In this document: piece after piece, positions 24,225 to 33,840 of the stretch | Layout of the letters: each line of letters begins with the position of its first letter | Position numbering within the stretch: position 1 is the stretch's first letter | DNA from: JAPLJC01 sp052326585 | GTDB taxonomy: Bacteria; Desulfobacterota; Desulfobaccia; Desulfobaccales; 0-14-0-80-60-11 | NCBI GenBank assembly: GCA_052326585.1 | Contig: JBKQLU010000063.1 | Location: forward strand, 1 to 64,000 | Direction of reading: 5' to 3' | Length of the DNA stretch: 64,000 nucleotides | The notes under the pieces: generated by a model | The model's database searches: none | What the model was told of the DNA's origin: nothing | What the model saw: the letters and a program-made list of their open reading frames with translations, nothing else | Made by a program: the position numbers and the translations under genes

Positions 24225-24342
24225 AGGAGCAAAAGCGCGGTTGCTTCCCTTGGGCGGGGCGCGCCGCGGGCTCACCCGGGCGGCCCGGCAGCGGCTGGCA
24301 GCCGGCGCCCCTGATCTAATCCCCTTAGCTGACCGGTTCTCT

Positions 24343-25482
24343 CTACTTCACCCTGACATACTTGCCGTTCTGGACCTCCAGGACATAGACCCCTTCGGTA
24401 CCGGCCCGGACGAGGTCGTGGGTCTTGTCGAAGGAGAGTTTGCCGGTAACTCCGTCGAAGTCCTTGACGTTGTCCAGGTACTCCTTGATGCCCGCGGCGC
24501 TGGGGCCGTTTTTCTTCATGCCCTCCAGGATCATGGAAGCGGCGTCGTAGCCCAGGGCGGCGAACATGAGATTGTAAGGATCGTGGTTCTTCTCGGTCAG
24601 CTCCTGGTAATTCTTCTTGAAATTCTGATTTTTCGCGGTGTCGTAGCCCTCGTCGTACTCGCCGCCGATGACGTGCCCGTTGGCTGCCTCTCCGGCCAAC
24701 TGGACATAGGTGAGATCATAGTCGCCGTAAACCCCCAGGATCTTCTGGTTCATCCCCAACTGCCGGGCCTGGGCCGCGGCGGGCGCGGTCTCGGGGGTGT
24801 AGCCGGGAATGAAGAGGATATCGGGGTCGGCGGCCTTAATCTTGGTGAGCTCCGCCTTGAAATCCCGGGCGCCGCGATTGAAGGACTCCTGGTCCACCAC
24901 CTTGATCCCTAATTTTTCGAATTCCTCGCTGAAGAACTTAGCCGAGCCCTTGCCGTAAGGTTCATTGGAGAAGAAGATGGCCACGGTTTTGGGCTTCCAG
25001 GTATCGGCCACGTATTTGGTCAAGACCTTGGCCTGGGTGTCGATGCGGGAGCAGCCCCGGTAGAGGTAGGCCCCCAGGCCGCTGAGCTGCGGGGTGGTGG
25101 CGGTGGGAGAGATGTCCACCACCTTGGCATCCTCCGCGGTCTTGGCCGCGGCCATCATGGCGCCGGAGGTCATGGGACCGACGATGGCCACCACCTGGTC
25201 GACATTGATGAGCTTCTGCACCGCGTTGACCGCAGCCGCGGGGGAATCTTTCTCGTCTTCGGTTATCAGTTCCACCTTCTGGCCGTTAATACCGCCGGCC
25301 TGGTTCACCTCCGCCACCGCCATCTCTACCCCGCGGCGGCAGGGAATGCCTTGCTCGGCGCCGATGGACAGGCGCATCACCGCGCCCAGTCTGGGGGTTT
25401 TGGGGGCCCGGCCGCAGGCCGCCAGGGCGATCAGCAGCAGCATTGCCAGGCCAATAGCCAGAATTTCGCGCATCCTTGCCAT
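24343..25482 (-). CDS. ABC transporter substrate-binding lipoprotein, LivJ type (second copy)
   Basis: A 379-residue periplasmic binding lipoprotein of the branched-chain amino acid/amide family. The signal peptide ends with the lipobox LAACG (about 20-24). The body has GVEMAVAEVNQAGGINGQKVE in two parts and VAIVGPMTSGAMMAAA, typical of type I periplasmic binding folds. GAGGAGGAGATAGAA precedes the ATG. It is the promoter-distal gene of the liv/paaK cluster, 70 bases after the second ligase. Relatives bind amino acids or aromatic acids; specificity cannot be set. Confidence 0.88.
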   Translation of the reverse strand: MARMREILAIGLAMLLLIALAACGRAPKTPRLGAVMRLSIGAEQGIPCRRGVEMAVAEVNQAGGINGQKVELITEDEKDSPAAAVNAVQKLINVDQVVAIVGPMTSGAMMAAAKTAEDAKVVDISPTATTPQLSGLGAYLYRGCSRIDTQAKVLTKYVADTWKPKTVAIFFSNEPYGKGSAKFFSEEFEKLGIKVVDQESFNRGARDFKAELTKIKAADPDILFIPGYTPETAPAAAQARQLGMNQKILGVYGDYDLTYVQLAGEAANGHVIGGEYDEGYDTAKNQNFKKNYQELTEKNHDPYNLMFAALGYDAASMILEGMKKNGPSAAGIKEYLDNVKDFDGVTGKLSFDKTHDLVRAGTEGVYVLEVQNGKYVRVK

Positions 25483-25552
25483 TTCTATCTCCTCCTCGAT
25501 TCCCTGAATTTTTTTGGAGCGGCGCCGCCGCCAAGACGAGACCTTTTCACAA

Positions 25553-26806
25553 TTACCCCATATCCGCCATCTCTTTCAAGGTAATTCGGGCATCTATGCC
25601 CAGGTTTTCCTGGAGATGGCGCCGGGCCCGGCGGCAAAGACCCTCCATGGCCTTGACCTCATCGGAAAAAAAGTCCTCCGCCACGATCAGATCGATTTCC
25701 AGGACCTCCAGCCCCTCCTCCGCCACCACCCGGCGGCGGTACCGCGGCAGAAAGCCCTCCATGACTTCTCGGAGGAGCGCCTCGATCTGATCCGGGTGCA
25801 CCTTGATGCCGCCCACCGAAAAGATGGGGTCGCTGCGGCCGGTGATCTCCCCCAGGCGGACCAGGGTGCGGCCACAGGGGCAGGGGCCGGTGAGCAGCGA
25901 AGTCAAGTCGCCGCTGCGAAAGCGCACCAGAGGAAAGGCCACGGTGCTCAGGGTGGTAATGACCAGTTCGCCCGCAGTGCCAGCGGGAACCGGGACGCAG
26001 CTCTCCGGATCGATGATCTCCGGGTAGAAGTGGTCCTCGGAGAAGTGGAGACCCGCCCCCTGGCCGCAACTAAAGGCCAGTCCCGGCCCCATCACTTCGG
26101 TGATGCCGTAGGCCGTGGCCACCCGGATCTGAAAGCCGGTTTCTATCTCCCGGTGCACCTCCGGGGCCAGGGGCGCGGCCACCAGCAGCGCGGCCCTGAG
26201 ACTCAAGGCCGCGGCGCTGAGGTCCATGCGCGCCATCACCGTCAGCAGGTGCCGGGCCAGGGGGGGCGTGGTCACCAGGATCGAGGTCTTATAATCCCGC
26301 ATCACCATGAGCTGCTTGGCGAAGCTGAGGCTGGCCGCGGGGATCACCGAGGCCCCCAGGTGCTCCGCCCCGGCCTGCAGGTCCCGGCGCCAGTTGGCCA
26401 GCCCCGGCGGCAGGACTATTTGCAGGATATCCTCCGGCCCCACCCCGCAGGCGGCATAGAGGCGAGCCAGGAGCCCCAGCCAGAGTTTCACGTCCTGGGA
26501 GGCGTAGCCCACCACCAGGGGCTGCTGCGTAGTGCCGGGGGAGGACTGAATGCGGACGATGTCCCGCAAGGGCACGGCGAACATGCCGTAAGGATAATTC
26601 TCCGAGAGGTCGTCCCGGGGGGTGAGCGGCAGGCGGCTCAAGTCGGCGGGACTGCGAACCGCCTCGGGGCGCAGTCCCAGGCGGTCGAATTGGCGGCGGT
26701 AGAATTCCACCTGCCGGTAAGCCCGGGTCAAAGTGGACTGGAGCCGCTCCAACTGAAGCAGTTCCAACTCTTCCCGGTCCATGGCCTCAAATTCCGGCTG
26801 GCGCAT
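25553..26806 (-). CDS. phenylacetate-CoA ligase-like protein with altered P-loop
   Basis: A 417-residue adenylate-forming protein of the PaaK family, clearly a divergent paralogue of the one at 32542. Conserved features include YPYGMFAVPLRDIVRIQSS, the TAYGITEVMGPG segment and the C-terminal GRSDPIFSVGGIKVHPDQIE. The ATP-phosphate loop is changed: SPGTTQQP replaces the usual SSGTTGKP, losing the Gly-Lys pair. It may use another mechanism, have weak activity or bind ligand without catalysis. GGGGAGGAAAC precedes the ATG at 26806; the longer frame upstream reads through tandem spacer repeats. Confidence 0.82.
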   Translation of the reverse strand: MRQPEFEAMDREELELLQLERLQSTLTRAYRQVEFYRRQFDRLGLRPEAVRSPADLSRLPLTPRDDLSENYPYGMFAVPLRDIVRIQSSPGTTQQPLVVGYASQDVKLWLGLLARLYAACGVGPEDILQIVLPPGLANWRRDLQAGAEHLGASVIPAASLSFAKQLMVMRDYKTSILVTTPPLARHLLTVMARMDLSAAALSLRAALLVAAPLAPEVHREIETGFQIRVATAYGITEVMGPGLAFSCGQGAGLHFSEDHFYPEIIDPESCVPVPAGTAGELVITTLSTVAFPLVRFRSGDLTSLLTGPCPCGRTLVRLGEITGRSDPIFSVGGIKVHPDQIEALLREVMEGFLPRYRRRVVAEEGLEVLEIDLIVAEDFFSDEVKAMEGLCRRARRHLQENLGIDARITLKEMADMG

Positions 26807-26819
26807 GTTTCCTCCCCTA

Positions 26820-26845
26820 GCAGTAGCCAGTAGCCAGTAGCCAGT
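26820..26845. repeat. AGCCAGT heptamer tandem spacer repeat
   Basis: The 7-base unit AGCCAGT occurs three times in a row with a partial unit at the start (CAGTAGCCAGTAGCCAGT and onward). Its reverse complement resembles the TACTGGCAACTGGCTACTG run at 27258-27290 on the other side of the four-helix-bundle pseudogene. Confidence 0.6.
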
Positions 26846-26857
26846 AAAATATCCCAC

Positions 26858-27214
26858 CTATTTTTTCAGCGAAGCTATAAGCCCATTTAAGATGCGTCCC
26901 ACTTCCGAAGCCATCTCAAGTAATAATCCAGCCTCCGGTGCATCAAGATATTCAAGATTCCTGGCTATCATGATTTGGGTTTCCAGTTCTGATAATGATC
27001 CTCTGGCATTTCCCAAAAAAACCCGAAATTCTCCCTGGGATTAACGTCCCTGGCCTTCAGCAATATTACTGGGAATAGAAACCGCGGCTCGACGGAGCTG
27101 GCTGGTGAGACCAAATATCTCTTCCTTAGGGAATTTTTTGGTCAGGCGGTAAATCTCCGTTACCAAATCCATAGCCTTTTGTCAGCCGATCAAATCCTTA
27201 TAATATCTTGTCAT
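26858..27214 (-). pseudogene. four-helix-bundle (23S rRNA intervening-sequence type) protein, two internal stops
   Basis: Read on the minus strand this gives one uninterrupted frame of about 118 codons with two internal stops. Before the first stop it reads MTRYYKDLIG, then TGA (27184-27182) where the family has Trp, then QKAMDLVTEIYRLTKKFPKE. After FGLTSQLRRAAVSIPSNIAE and GQGR comes TAA (27043-27041), then GEFRVFLGNARGSLSELETQ to the normal C terminus. These are hallmark sequences of the S23/IVP four-helix-bundle family, whose function is unclear. No frameshift is needed, so inactivation is recent. It sits between livF and the second ligase gene. Confidence 0.85.
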
Positions 27215-27257
27215 AGTTAAAATTCTCGCAGTGTCTGCCTATTATCGAAAAAACTGA

Positions 27258-27292
27258 CTACTGACTACTGGCAACTGGCAACTGGCTACTGC
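27258..27292. repeat. ACTGACTACTGGCAACTGG spacer repeat
   Basis: Short overlapping units (TGACTAC, TGGCAAC) alternate through GACTACTGACTACTGGCAAC and on to TGGCTACTGCC. The composition matches spacers at 26820, 32512 and 55795, and it mirrors the 26820 repeat in inverted orientation. Confidence 0.55.
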
Positions 27293-27296
27293 CTAT

Positions 27297-28037
27297 TCAC
27301 CTGTCCTCGGTAAACTCTTTGTAATCCCGGCCCAGGTAGGCCCGGGTCACCTGGCGGTCCTGGAGCAGGTCGGCGGCGGCGCCGCCCAGGATGATGCGTC
27401 CGGTTTCCAAGACGTAGCCCCGATCCGCCACCTTCAGGGCGGCCCGGGCGTTTTGCTCCACCAGCAGGATGGTCAGGCCGCCTTCCCGGCGCAGCCGCAA
27501 AAGGGCGGCCAGGATATCCTCCACCACCTTGGGAGCCAGACCCAGAGAGGGCTCGTCCATTAGCAGCAGCCGGGGCCGGGCCATCAGGGCCCGCCCGATG
27601 GCCAGCATCTGCTGCTCGCCGCCGCTCATGGTCCCGGCTCTTTGACCGAGGCGATCCCGGAGGCGGGGGAACAATGCGAAGACCCGCTCCAGGTCCCGGC
27701 GGATCTCCTCCTTGGGGTGGCGGCGGTGGCGCAGGTAGGCGCCCAGGTCCAGATTCTCCGACACCGTCATGGCGGCGAAGAGCTGGCGGCCTTCGGGGAC
27801 CTGGGAAATCCCCAGGGCCACGATGGCCTCCGGGGTGAGCCCGGTGATGGGGCGGCCGTCGAAGACCAGCTCTCCCTCCCGGCGCACCAGCCCGCAGACG
27901 GCGTTGAGCAGGGTGGTCTTGCCGGCGCCGTTGGCGCCGATGAGGCAGACCACCTCTCCCGGCCGCACGTGGCAGCTGACCCCGCGGAGGGCGGCCACCG
28001 AGCCGTAGTAGGCGTATAGGTTAAGAATTTTTAGCAT
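27297..28037 (-). CDS. livF: branched-chain-type ABC transporter ATP-binding protein
   Basis: A 246-residue ATPase of the LivF subfamily. Walker A is GANGAGKTT (about 34-42), the signature is MSGGEQQMLAIGRALMARPR, and Walker B is LLLMDEPSLGLAP. The start LKILNLYAYYGSVAALRGVS is typical of LivF. It powers uptake with LivG on the cytoplasmic face of LivHM. It is 52 bases downstream of livG; the S23 pseudogene follows it. Confidence 0.93.
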   Translation of the reverse strand: MLKILNLYAYYGSVAALRGVSCHVRPGEVVCLIGANGAGKTTLLNAVCGLVRREGELVFDGRPITGLTPEAIVALGISQVPEGRQLFAAMTVSENLDLGAYLRHRRHPKEEIRRDLERVFALFPRLRDRLGQRAGTMSGGEQQMLAIGRALMARPRLLLMDEPSLGLAPKVVEDILAALLRLRREGGLTILLVEQNARAALKVADRGYVLETGRIILGGAAADLLQDRQVTRAYLGRDYKEFTEDR

Positions 28038-28089
28038 TTTTATGCAGGGCGGGCCGCGCCCGCCATAAACAAGGAGTTAAAACCTTCCC

Positions 28090-28875
<786 letters not shown>

Positions 28876-28954
28876 AAAATCAGCCAGGGTTAAGCCCCGG
28901 GACCCAGAGAGCCGGGAAATTTATCCGGATTCTCTGGTCTCCGGTATCGGTATT

Positions 28955-29920
28955 TCAAGGGATATAATTCCCTTGGCGTTTGTAGCGCCGGAACTCCCAG
29001 AGGTCCAGGAGGCCCCGCACCAGGCCCCGGGGCAGGAAGATCATCACCACCATGAGAATGGCCCCGAAGATGACTACTTCGAAATCGTGGAACACGGCGA
29101 GCACCTCCGGCAGCACCGTCAGCACCCCGGCCCCCAGAAGCGAGCCCCAGATGCTGGCCATCCCCCCCAGCACCACCATGGCCACCAGTTTGATGGAGAA
29201 CATGAAGCCGAAGGAGGCGGGGGCGATGAAATTGAGGCTGTGGGCATAGAGACTCCCCGCCAGGGAGGCGTACAGGGCGCTTAAGATAAAGATCTTGAGT
29301 TTCAGGCGGGCAGTGTTCACTCCCAGGGAGGCGGCGGCGGCCTCGGAGTCGTGCAGGGCCCGCAGGGCCCGGCCAGCCCGGGAGTCCACCAGGTTGGCGC
29401 TCAGGGCCAGGATCACCCCCACCGCCAGCCAGATCAAGGGATAGAGGCGCCGGGCCGTATTCAGGGGCAGGCCCGCCAGGGTCAGGGGCGGGATCCCCGA
29501 GAGACCCGAGGGGCCGCCGGTGAGCGCCTGGGCCTGGTTCAGGATGATGGAGACGATGATGCCGAAGCCCAGGGTGGCCATGGCCAGGTAATAGCCCCGG
29601 AGCTTCAAGGCCGGCACGCCGATGAGAAAGGCGGCGCTCCCGGAGACTACCAGCCCGGCCAGCAGCGCCAGCCAGGGGTTGACCCCGCAGGTGGCGGTGA
29701 GGATGCCGGAGGTATAGGCGCCCAGGCCGAAGAAGGCGGCATGACCCAGGGAGATCTGTCCGGCGTAGCCCAGCAGCAGGTTGAGCCCCACCACCAGCAG
29801 GGTGTGGATGCCGACAAAATTGAGCAGGGTGAAATAGTATTCGTTGTCGAGGCCGGCGCCCAGGGCCAGCACCACCAGGGCGAACAGCAGCCAGCGGTTC
29901 CGGAGCCTGGCAAGGTTCAT
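28955..29920 (-). CDS. livM: branched-chain-type ABC transporter permease
   Basis: A 321-residue inner-membrane permease with about nine hydrophobic segments. LNLLLGYAGQISLGHAAFFG (about 47-66) and the loop GRALRALHDSEAAAASLGVN are the LivM signatures. It forms the channel with LivH. Its ATG overlaps the livH stop (ATGA), with GGAGG six bases upstream, showing translational coupling. Confidence 0.93.
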   Translation of the reverse strand: MNLARLRNRWLLFALVVLALGAGLDNEYYFTLLNFVGIHTLLVVGLNLLLGYAGQISLGHAAFFGLGAYTSGILTATCGVNPWLALLAGLVVSGSAAFLIGVPALKLRGYYLAMATLGFGIIVSIILNQAQALTGGPSGLSGIPPLTLAGLPLNTARRLYPLIWLAVGVILALSANLVDSRAGRALRALHDSEAAAASLGVNTARLKLKIFILSALYASLAGSLYAHSLNFIAPASFGFMFSIKLVAMVVLGGMASIWGSLLGAGVLTVLPEVLAVFHDFEVVIFGAILMVVMIFLPRGLVRGLLDLWEFRRYKRQGNYIP

Positions 29921-30786
29921 TGCCGGCCTCCCAGCAGACCCCGGGGCCGCAGAAAGAGGACCACCAGGAGCAGCAGAAAGGCCACCGCGTCCCGGTAGCC
30001 TGAGGAGATGAGCCCGGAGGTGAAGGATTCGGCCAGACCCAGGAGCAGGCCCCCCAGGACCCCGCCCAGGAGGCTGCCCAGGCCGCCGATGATGGCCGCG
30101 GCAAATCCTTTGAGTCCCAGCATGGTGCCCATGTCGTAGACCCCCAGGGTGAGGGGGGCGATGAGGATGCCGGCTCCGGCCCCCAGTAGGGCGGAAAGGA
30201 CACAGGAGAGCTGCACCATGCGGCTGGCGGCGATGCCCACCAGGCGGGCGGCCCGGGGATTATAGGCGCAGGCCCGCATGGCCTTGCCCATCAGGGTGAG
30301 GCGGAAAAAGGCCTCCAGGGCCAGCACCAGGATCAGCGTCAGCCCCAGGACCCAGAGGTTCTGCGGCAGGATGGTGGCCGGACCCAGGTGCAGCGGGGCC
30401 TCTCCGGAAAAGGCGGGCAGGGTATAGGACTCTTTGCCCCAGAGGAGCATGGCCACCCCCTTGAGGAAGACCCCGGCGCCCACGGTGATGATGATCAGGG
30501 TGAGGGGCGCAGCCTCCCCCACCGGGCGCAAGGCCAGACGCTCAAAGGCCAGGCCCACCAGGGAGACGAGGATGACTCCGCCCAGAAAGGCGACTGGCAG
30601 GGAAGGGGTCAGGTGGTAGATGCTGATGGCGCACATGGCCCCCAGCATCACGAACTCGCCCTGGGCGAAGTTAATGATGGTGGTGGTATTAAAAATGATG
30701 CCGAACCCCAGGGCAATGAGGGCGTAAATGGCGCCGTTGGTCAGGCCGGAGATAAAGTATTGCAGCAGTGGGGCAATAATTGCCAA
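29917..30786 (-). CDS. livH: branched-chain-type ABC transporter permease
   Basis: A 289-residue inner-membrane permease with about eight hydrophobic segments. The N-terminal GLTNGAIYALIALGFGIIFN and INFAQGEFVMLGAM are LivH hallmarks, as is GLKGFAAAIIGGLGSLLGGV near the end. No ATG fits, and TTG at 30786 is the likely start codon without an obvious ribosome site; it lies about 70 bases after the binding-protein gene. It pairs with LivM. Confidence 0.9.
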   Translation of the reverse strand: MAIIAPLLQYFISGLTNGAIYALIALGFGIIFNTTTIINFAQGEFVMLGAMCAISIYHLTPSLPVAFLGGVILVSLVGLAFERLALRPVGEAAPLTLIIITVGAGVFLKGVAMLLWGKESYTLPAFSGEAPLHLGPATILPQNLWVLGLTLILVLALEAFFRLTLMGKAMRACAYNPRAARLVGIAASRMVQLSCVLSALLGAGAGILIAPLTLGVYDMGTMLGLKGFAAAIIGGLGSLLGGVLGGLLLGLAESFTSGLISSGYRDAVAFLLLLVVLFLRPRGLLGGRQ

Positions 30787-30859
30787 GGCAGTAATCAGTG
30801 ATGTGGGCGGTGGTCAGGGGCGCGCTCTTTTCCGGCCCCCGGCCACCGACCCATATCGA

Positions 30860-32020
30860 TTAATCCGTCAAGGTGAACTGGCCGTTCTCAACCTTCACCA
30901 TTACAAAGGCGTCGGGGGTTAGGCCGTTGTGGTCTTCGGGGCTCATGTTGAAGACGCCGCTGACCCCCGCGAAGTTTTTGATGCCTTCCAGGGCATCCCG
31001 GATCTTGGCCTGGTCGGCGCCCGCCTGCTGCAGGGCCTGATCCAGCATCCTCTGGGCGTCATAGGCATAACCGCCGAAGCTGGACTCCGGCGTCTTGTAC
31101 TTAGCCTGGTATTTTTCGGCATATTCCCGGCATACGGCCTTCTGCGGGTCGGAGTCGGGCAATTGCTGGTAGATCGCCAACTTGCCGGCGGGCATGACGA
31201 CGCCTGCCGCCGCCTCGCCGGCCAGTTCGATGAACTTTTTAGAGGCGGCGCCGTGGCTCTGGATCAGGGGCAGGGTCAGGCCCAACTGCTTGAGGTTCTT
31301 GGCCACCAGGGCCGGGGCCGGACCGGTGCCCCAACAGATCACCGCCTGGGCTGGGGTTCCTTTGATCTTGGTGAGCTGCGGGCTCATGTCCGTATCTTTT
31401 TCCCCGAAGACCTCCTGGGCCACCACCTCGATGGCGTACTTGGCCGCCTGGGAGAGAAGCTGCTCCTTGCCCGCCACTCCGAAGCCGGTGGACATGGTGA
31501 GAATGGCGACTTTGGCAATTCCGTGTTTCTGACAATATTGGTAGATGCGGGCCACCGCCATCTGGTCCGTCTGGGCCGTCTTGAAGACCCAGGCGCGGTC
31601 CCCGGCCGGGGAGGTGATGGCAGCCGCAGCCGCGCAGGAGATCAGGGGCACTTTGGCCTTCTGGGTAATCTCCAGCACCGTCATGGAAGTGGGGGTGAGG
31701 CTGGGTCCGATGATGGCCAGGGCCTGGTCCTTTTGCAGAAGCTTTTCCGCATCGAGGCGGGCCTTGGTAACGTCGCCTTCGTCATCGTAAATCACCAGCT
31801 TCAGGGGGTGGCCGTTGAGACCGCCCTTGGCATTGATTTCCTGGGCCACCAGCTCCATGGAGTTGCGCTCCGGTTCCCCCAGGTAGGATTGGGGGCCGGT
31901 GATGGAAAAGATGCCGCCGATAACGTAAGGCTCGGACTTGCTGCCCGAGCCGCAGCCCTGGGCCAGGATCAGCCCGGCCACGGCCAAAGCCCAGCCAACC
32001 AACCAGCTCTTGGTTCTCAT
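30860..32020 (-). CDS. livJ: ABC transporter substrate-binding lipoprotein, LivJ type (first copy)
   Basis: A 386-residue lipoprotein with lipobox LAQGC (Cys about 23) and the type I periplasmic binding fold (FSITGPQSYLGEPERNSMEL, then INAKGGLNGHPLKLVIYDDE). It is only distantly similar to the copy at 24343, so the transporter may accept ligands from two binding proteins. GGGGAGGGTTT precedes the ATG. Placed between the ACT protein and livH, it is the main receptor of this transporter. Confidence 0.9.
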   Translation of the reverse strand: MRTKSWLVGWALAVAGLILAQGCGSGSKSEPYVIGGIFSITGPQSYLGEPERNSMELVAQEINAKGGLNGHPLKLVIYDDEGDVTKARLDAEKLLQKDQALAIIGPSLTPTSMTVLEITQKAKVPLISCAAAAAITSPAGDRAWVFKTAQTDQMAVARIYQYCQKHGIAKVAILTMSTGFGVAGKEQLLSQAAKYAIEVVAQEVFGEKDTDMSPQLTKIKGTPAQAVICWGTGPAPALVAKNLKQLGLTLPLIQSHGAASKKFIELAGEAAAGVVMPAGKLAIYQQLPDSDPQKAVCREYAEKYQAKYKTPESSFGGYAYDAQRMLDQALQQAGADQAKIRDALEGIKNFAGVSGVFNMSPEDHNGLTPDAFVMVKVENGQFTLTD

Positions 32021-32067
32021 AAACCCTCCCCGTAGATTCCGTTCACTTGCCAGTGAGGTAGCATCTA

Positions 32068-32499
32068 TTACAGGCGGTAGACTTCCTCTCCCTGGTAAAT
32101 GTGGATGCCTTCCTGCTGCAAGAGCCTGATGGCGTTTTCCAGGTTGTCGAAGCGGAAGATAATCACCGCGTCCTTGCCGCTGTGCTGCACAAAGGCATAC
32201 ATGTATTCCACGTTGACCCCGGCCTTGGCCAGGATTTGCAGCACCTGGCCCAGGCCGCCGGGGTGGTCCGGAACCTCCACCGCCACCACTTCGGTCTTGC
32301 CCACCGTAAAGCCGCCGGCCTTCAGGACCTCCCGGGCCTTATCGTAGCGGTCGACGATGAGGCGCAGGATACCGAAGTCGGTGGTGTCGGCCAGAGACAG
32401 GGCCCGGATGTTGACGCCGGCCTCCCCCAGGACCCGGGTGACTTCGGCCAGGCGCCCCGCCTTGTTCTCCAGGAATACCGAGATCTGTTCGACTTTCAT
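32068..32499 (-). CDS. tandem ACT-domain protein
   Basis: A 143-residue protein with two ACT-type folds: one starting VEQISVFLENKAGRLAEVTR and the other VVAVEVPDHPGGLGQVLQIL followed by AGVNVEYMYAFV. ACT domains bind amino acids or related small molecules and regulate enzymes. This type is regularly found beside phenylacetate-CoA ligase in anaerobic bacteria and archaea, as here (43 bases downstream of paaK). A role in sensing an aromatic acid or amino acid is inference. Confidence 0.88.
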   Translation of the reverse strand: MKVEQISVFLENKAGRLAEVTRVLGEAGVNIRALSLADTTDFGILRLIVDRYDKAREVLKAGGFTVGKTEVVAVEVPDHPGGLGQVLQILAKAGVNVEYMYAFVQHSGKDAVIIFRFDNLENAIRLLQQEGIHIYQGEEVYRL

Positions 32500-32541
32500 A
32501 GGGTACCCTCTCAGTGCTCAGTGGCCACTGACCCTTGGCCA

Positions 32542-33840
32542 CTACTGCCTTTTATCGATGACCCGTTTGGCCTTGCCCTCACTGCGGGGGATGCTCTGCG
32601 GCTCCACCAGCTTGACCTTGACCGAGACGGTAAAGTAATCCTTGATCTTCTTCTGGATGTCCTGGGCCAGGGCCTGCAACTGCTTGACCTGGTCGGAGAA
32701 GGTGGCTTCATCCACCTCCACCTGGACCTCCAGGGTGTCCAATTGGCCTTGCCGGTCCACGATGAGCTGGTAATGGGGCGCCAACCCCGGGGTCTCCATG
32801 AGTACCGATTCGATCTGGGAGGGGAAGACGTTGACCCCCCGGATGATGAGCATATCGTCGGAGCGTCCCTGAAAACGGCTGATGCGGGCGATGGTGCGGC
32901 CGCATTTGCAGGGGGCGTAGCTCAGGGAGGTGACGTCCCGGGTGCGATAGCGCAGCAGCGGGAAAGCCTCTTTGGTGAGGGTGGTGATGACCAGCTCCCC
33001 GGTCTCTCCGGCGGGTTCCGTTGCCAGGGTGGCCGGATCGATGATCTCCGGGAGGAAATGGTCTTCAAAGATGTGCAGGCCGCTCTTGGCCTCGACGCAC
33101 TCGATGGCCACCCCCGGACCGAGGATCTCGGACAGGCCATAGATGTCCAGTGCATCGAGGTGGAGGCGCTTCTCGATCTCCTGGCGCATACCTTCGGTCC
33201 AGGGCTCGGCCCCGAATATGCCTATCCTGAGCCTGGTCTTGGCAAAGTCCACTCCCATATCCCGGCCCACCTCCGCCAGATAGAGGGCAAAGGAGGGGGT
33301 GCAGCAGATGACGGTGGGGCCGAAATCCTGGATGAGCATGATCTGGCGCCGGGTCTGGCCGCCGGAGACCGGGATGACCGCGGCTCCCAGCCGCTCGGCG
33401 CCATAGTGGGCCCCCAGCCCCCCGGTGAACAGGCCGTAGCCGTAAGCATTATGAATAATGTCTCCCCGGTGGGCCCCCGTGGCCGCCAGAGTTCGGGCCA
33501 TCAGCTCCGACCAGGTCTCCAGGTCCCGTTGGGTGTAAGCCACCGGGGTGGGTTTGCCGGTGGTGCCGGAGGAGGCGTGAATCCGCACCACCTGCATCAT
33601 GGGCGCCGCGAACATGCCGAAGGGGTAATTGTCCCGCAGGTCCTGCTTGGTGGTGAAGGGGAGCACCTTGAGGTCGGCCAGGGTGCGGATATGTTCCGGT
33701 TTTACTCCCATCTCGTCCATGCGCCGGCGGTAGAAGTCCACCAGATGGTAGACCCGCTCCACCACGGCCTGCAGGCGTTTAAGCTGCAGGGCCTCCAGGG
33801 TCTCCCGGGGCATGGTTTCGTTTTGCACGTCTCGGATCAT
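32542..33840 (-). CDS. paaK: phenylacetate-CoA ligase
   Basis: A 432-residue AMP-forming ligase that activates phenylacetate or similar arylacetates to the CoA thioester. It has the intact P-loop HASSGTTGKPTPVAYTQRDL, the LDIYGLSEILGPGVA region, and the C-terminal FQGRSDDMLIIRGVNVFPSQ hinge. AGAGGACCCG precedes the ATG. It heads a cluster of paaK, ACT protein, livJHMGF, second ligase and second binding protein, which suggests import and CoA activation of aromatic acids from amino acid breakdown. Indolepyruvate oxidoreductase genes often found nearby are absent. Confidence 0.92.
   Translation of the reverse strand: MIRDVQNETMPRETLEALQLKRLQAVVERVYHLVDFYRRRMDEMGVKPEHIRTLADLKVLPFTTKQDLRDNYPFGMFAAPMMQVVRIHASSGTTGKPTPVAYTQRDLETWSELMARTLAATGAHRGDIIHNAYGYGLFTGGLGAHYGAERLGAAVIPVSGGQTRRQIMLIQDFGPTVICCTPSFALYLAEVGRDMGVDFAKTRLRIGIFGAEPWTEGMRQEIEKRLHLDALDIYGLSEILGPGVAIECVEAKSGLHIFEDHFLPEIIDPATLATEPAGETGELVITTLTKEAFPLLRYRTRDVTSLSYAPCKCGRTIARISRFQGRSDDMLIIRGVNVFPSQIESVLMETPGLAPHYQLIVDRQGQLDTLEVQVEVDEATFSDQVKQLQALAQDIQKKIKDYFTVSVKVKLVEPQSIPRSEGKAKRVIDKRQ

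Noticed and set aside
25514..26833. A 439-residue frame opposite the second ligase gene
   Set aside because: The opposite strand encodes a clear PaaK-family protein with a good ribosome site; the shadow has no motif.
26820..27292. Short repeats as a CRISPR array
   Set aside because: Units are 7-10 bases, contiguous and without unique spacers.
28890..30203. A 437-residue frame on the same strand as livM/livH
   Set aside because: It is Pro/Gly-rich and out of frame with the two permease genes, whose membrane helices and overlap are convincing.
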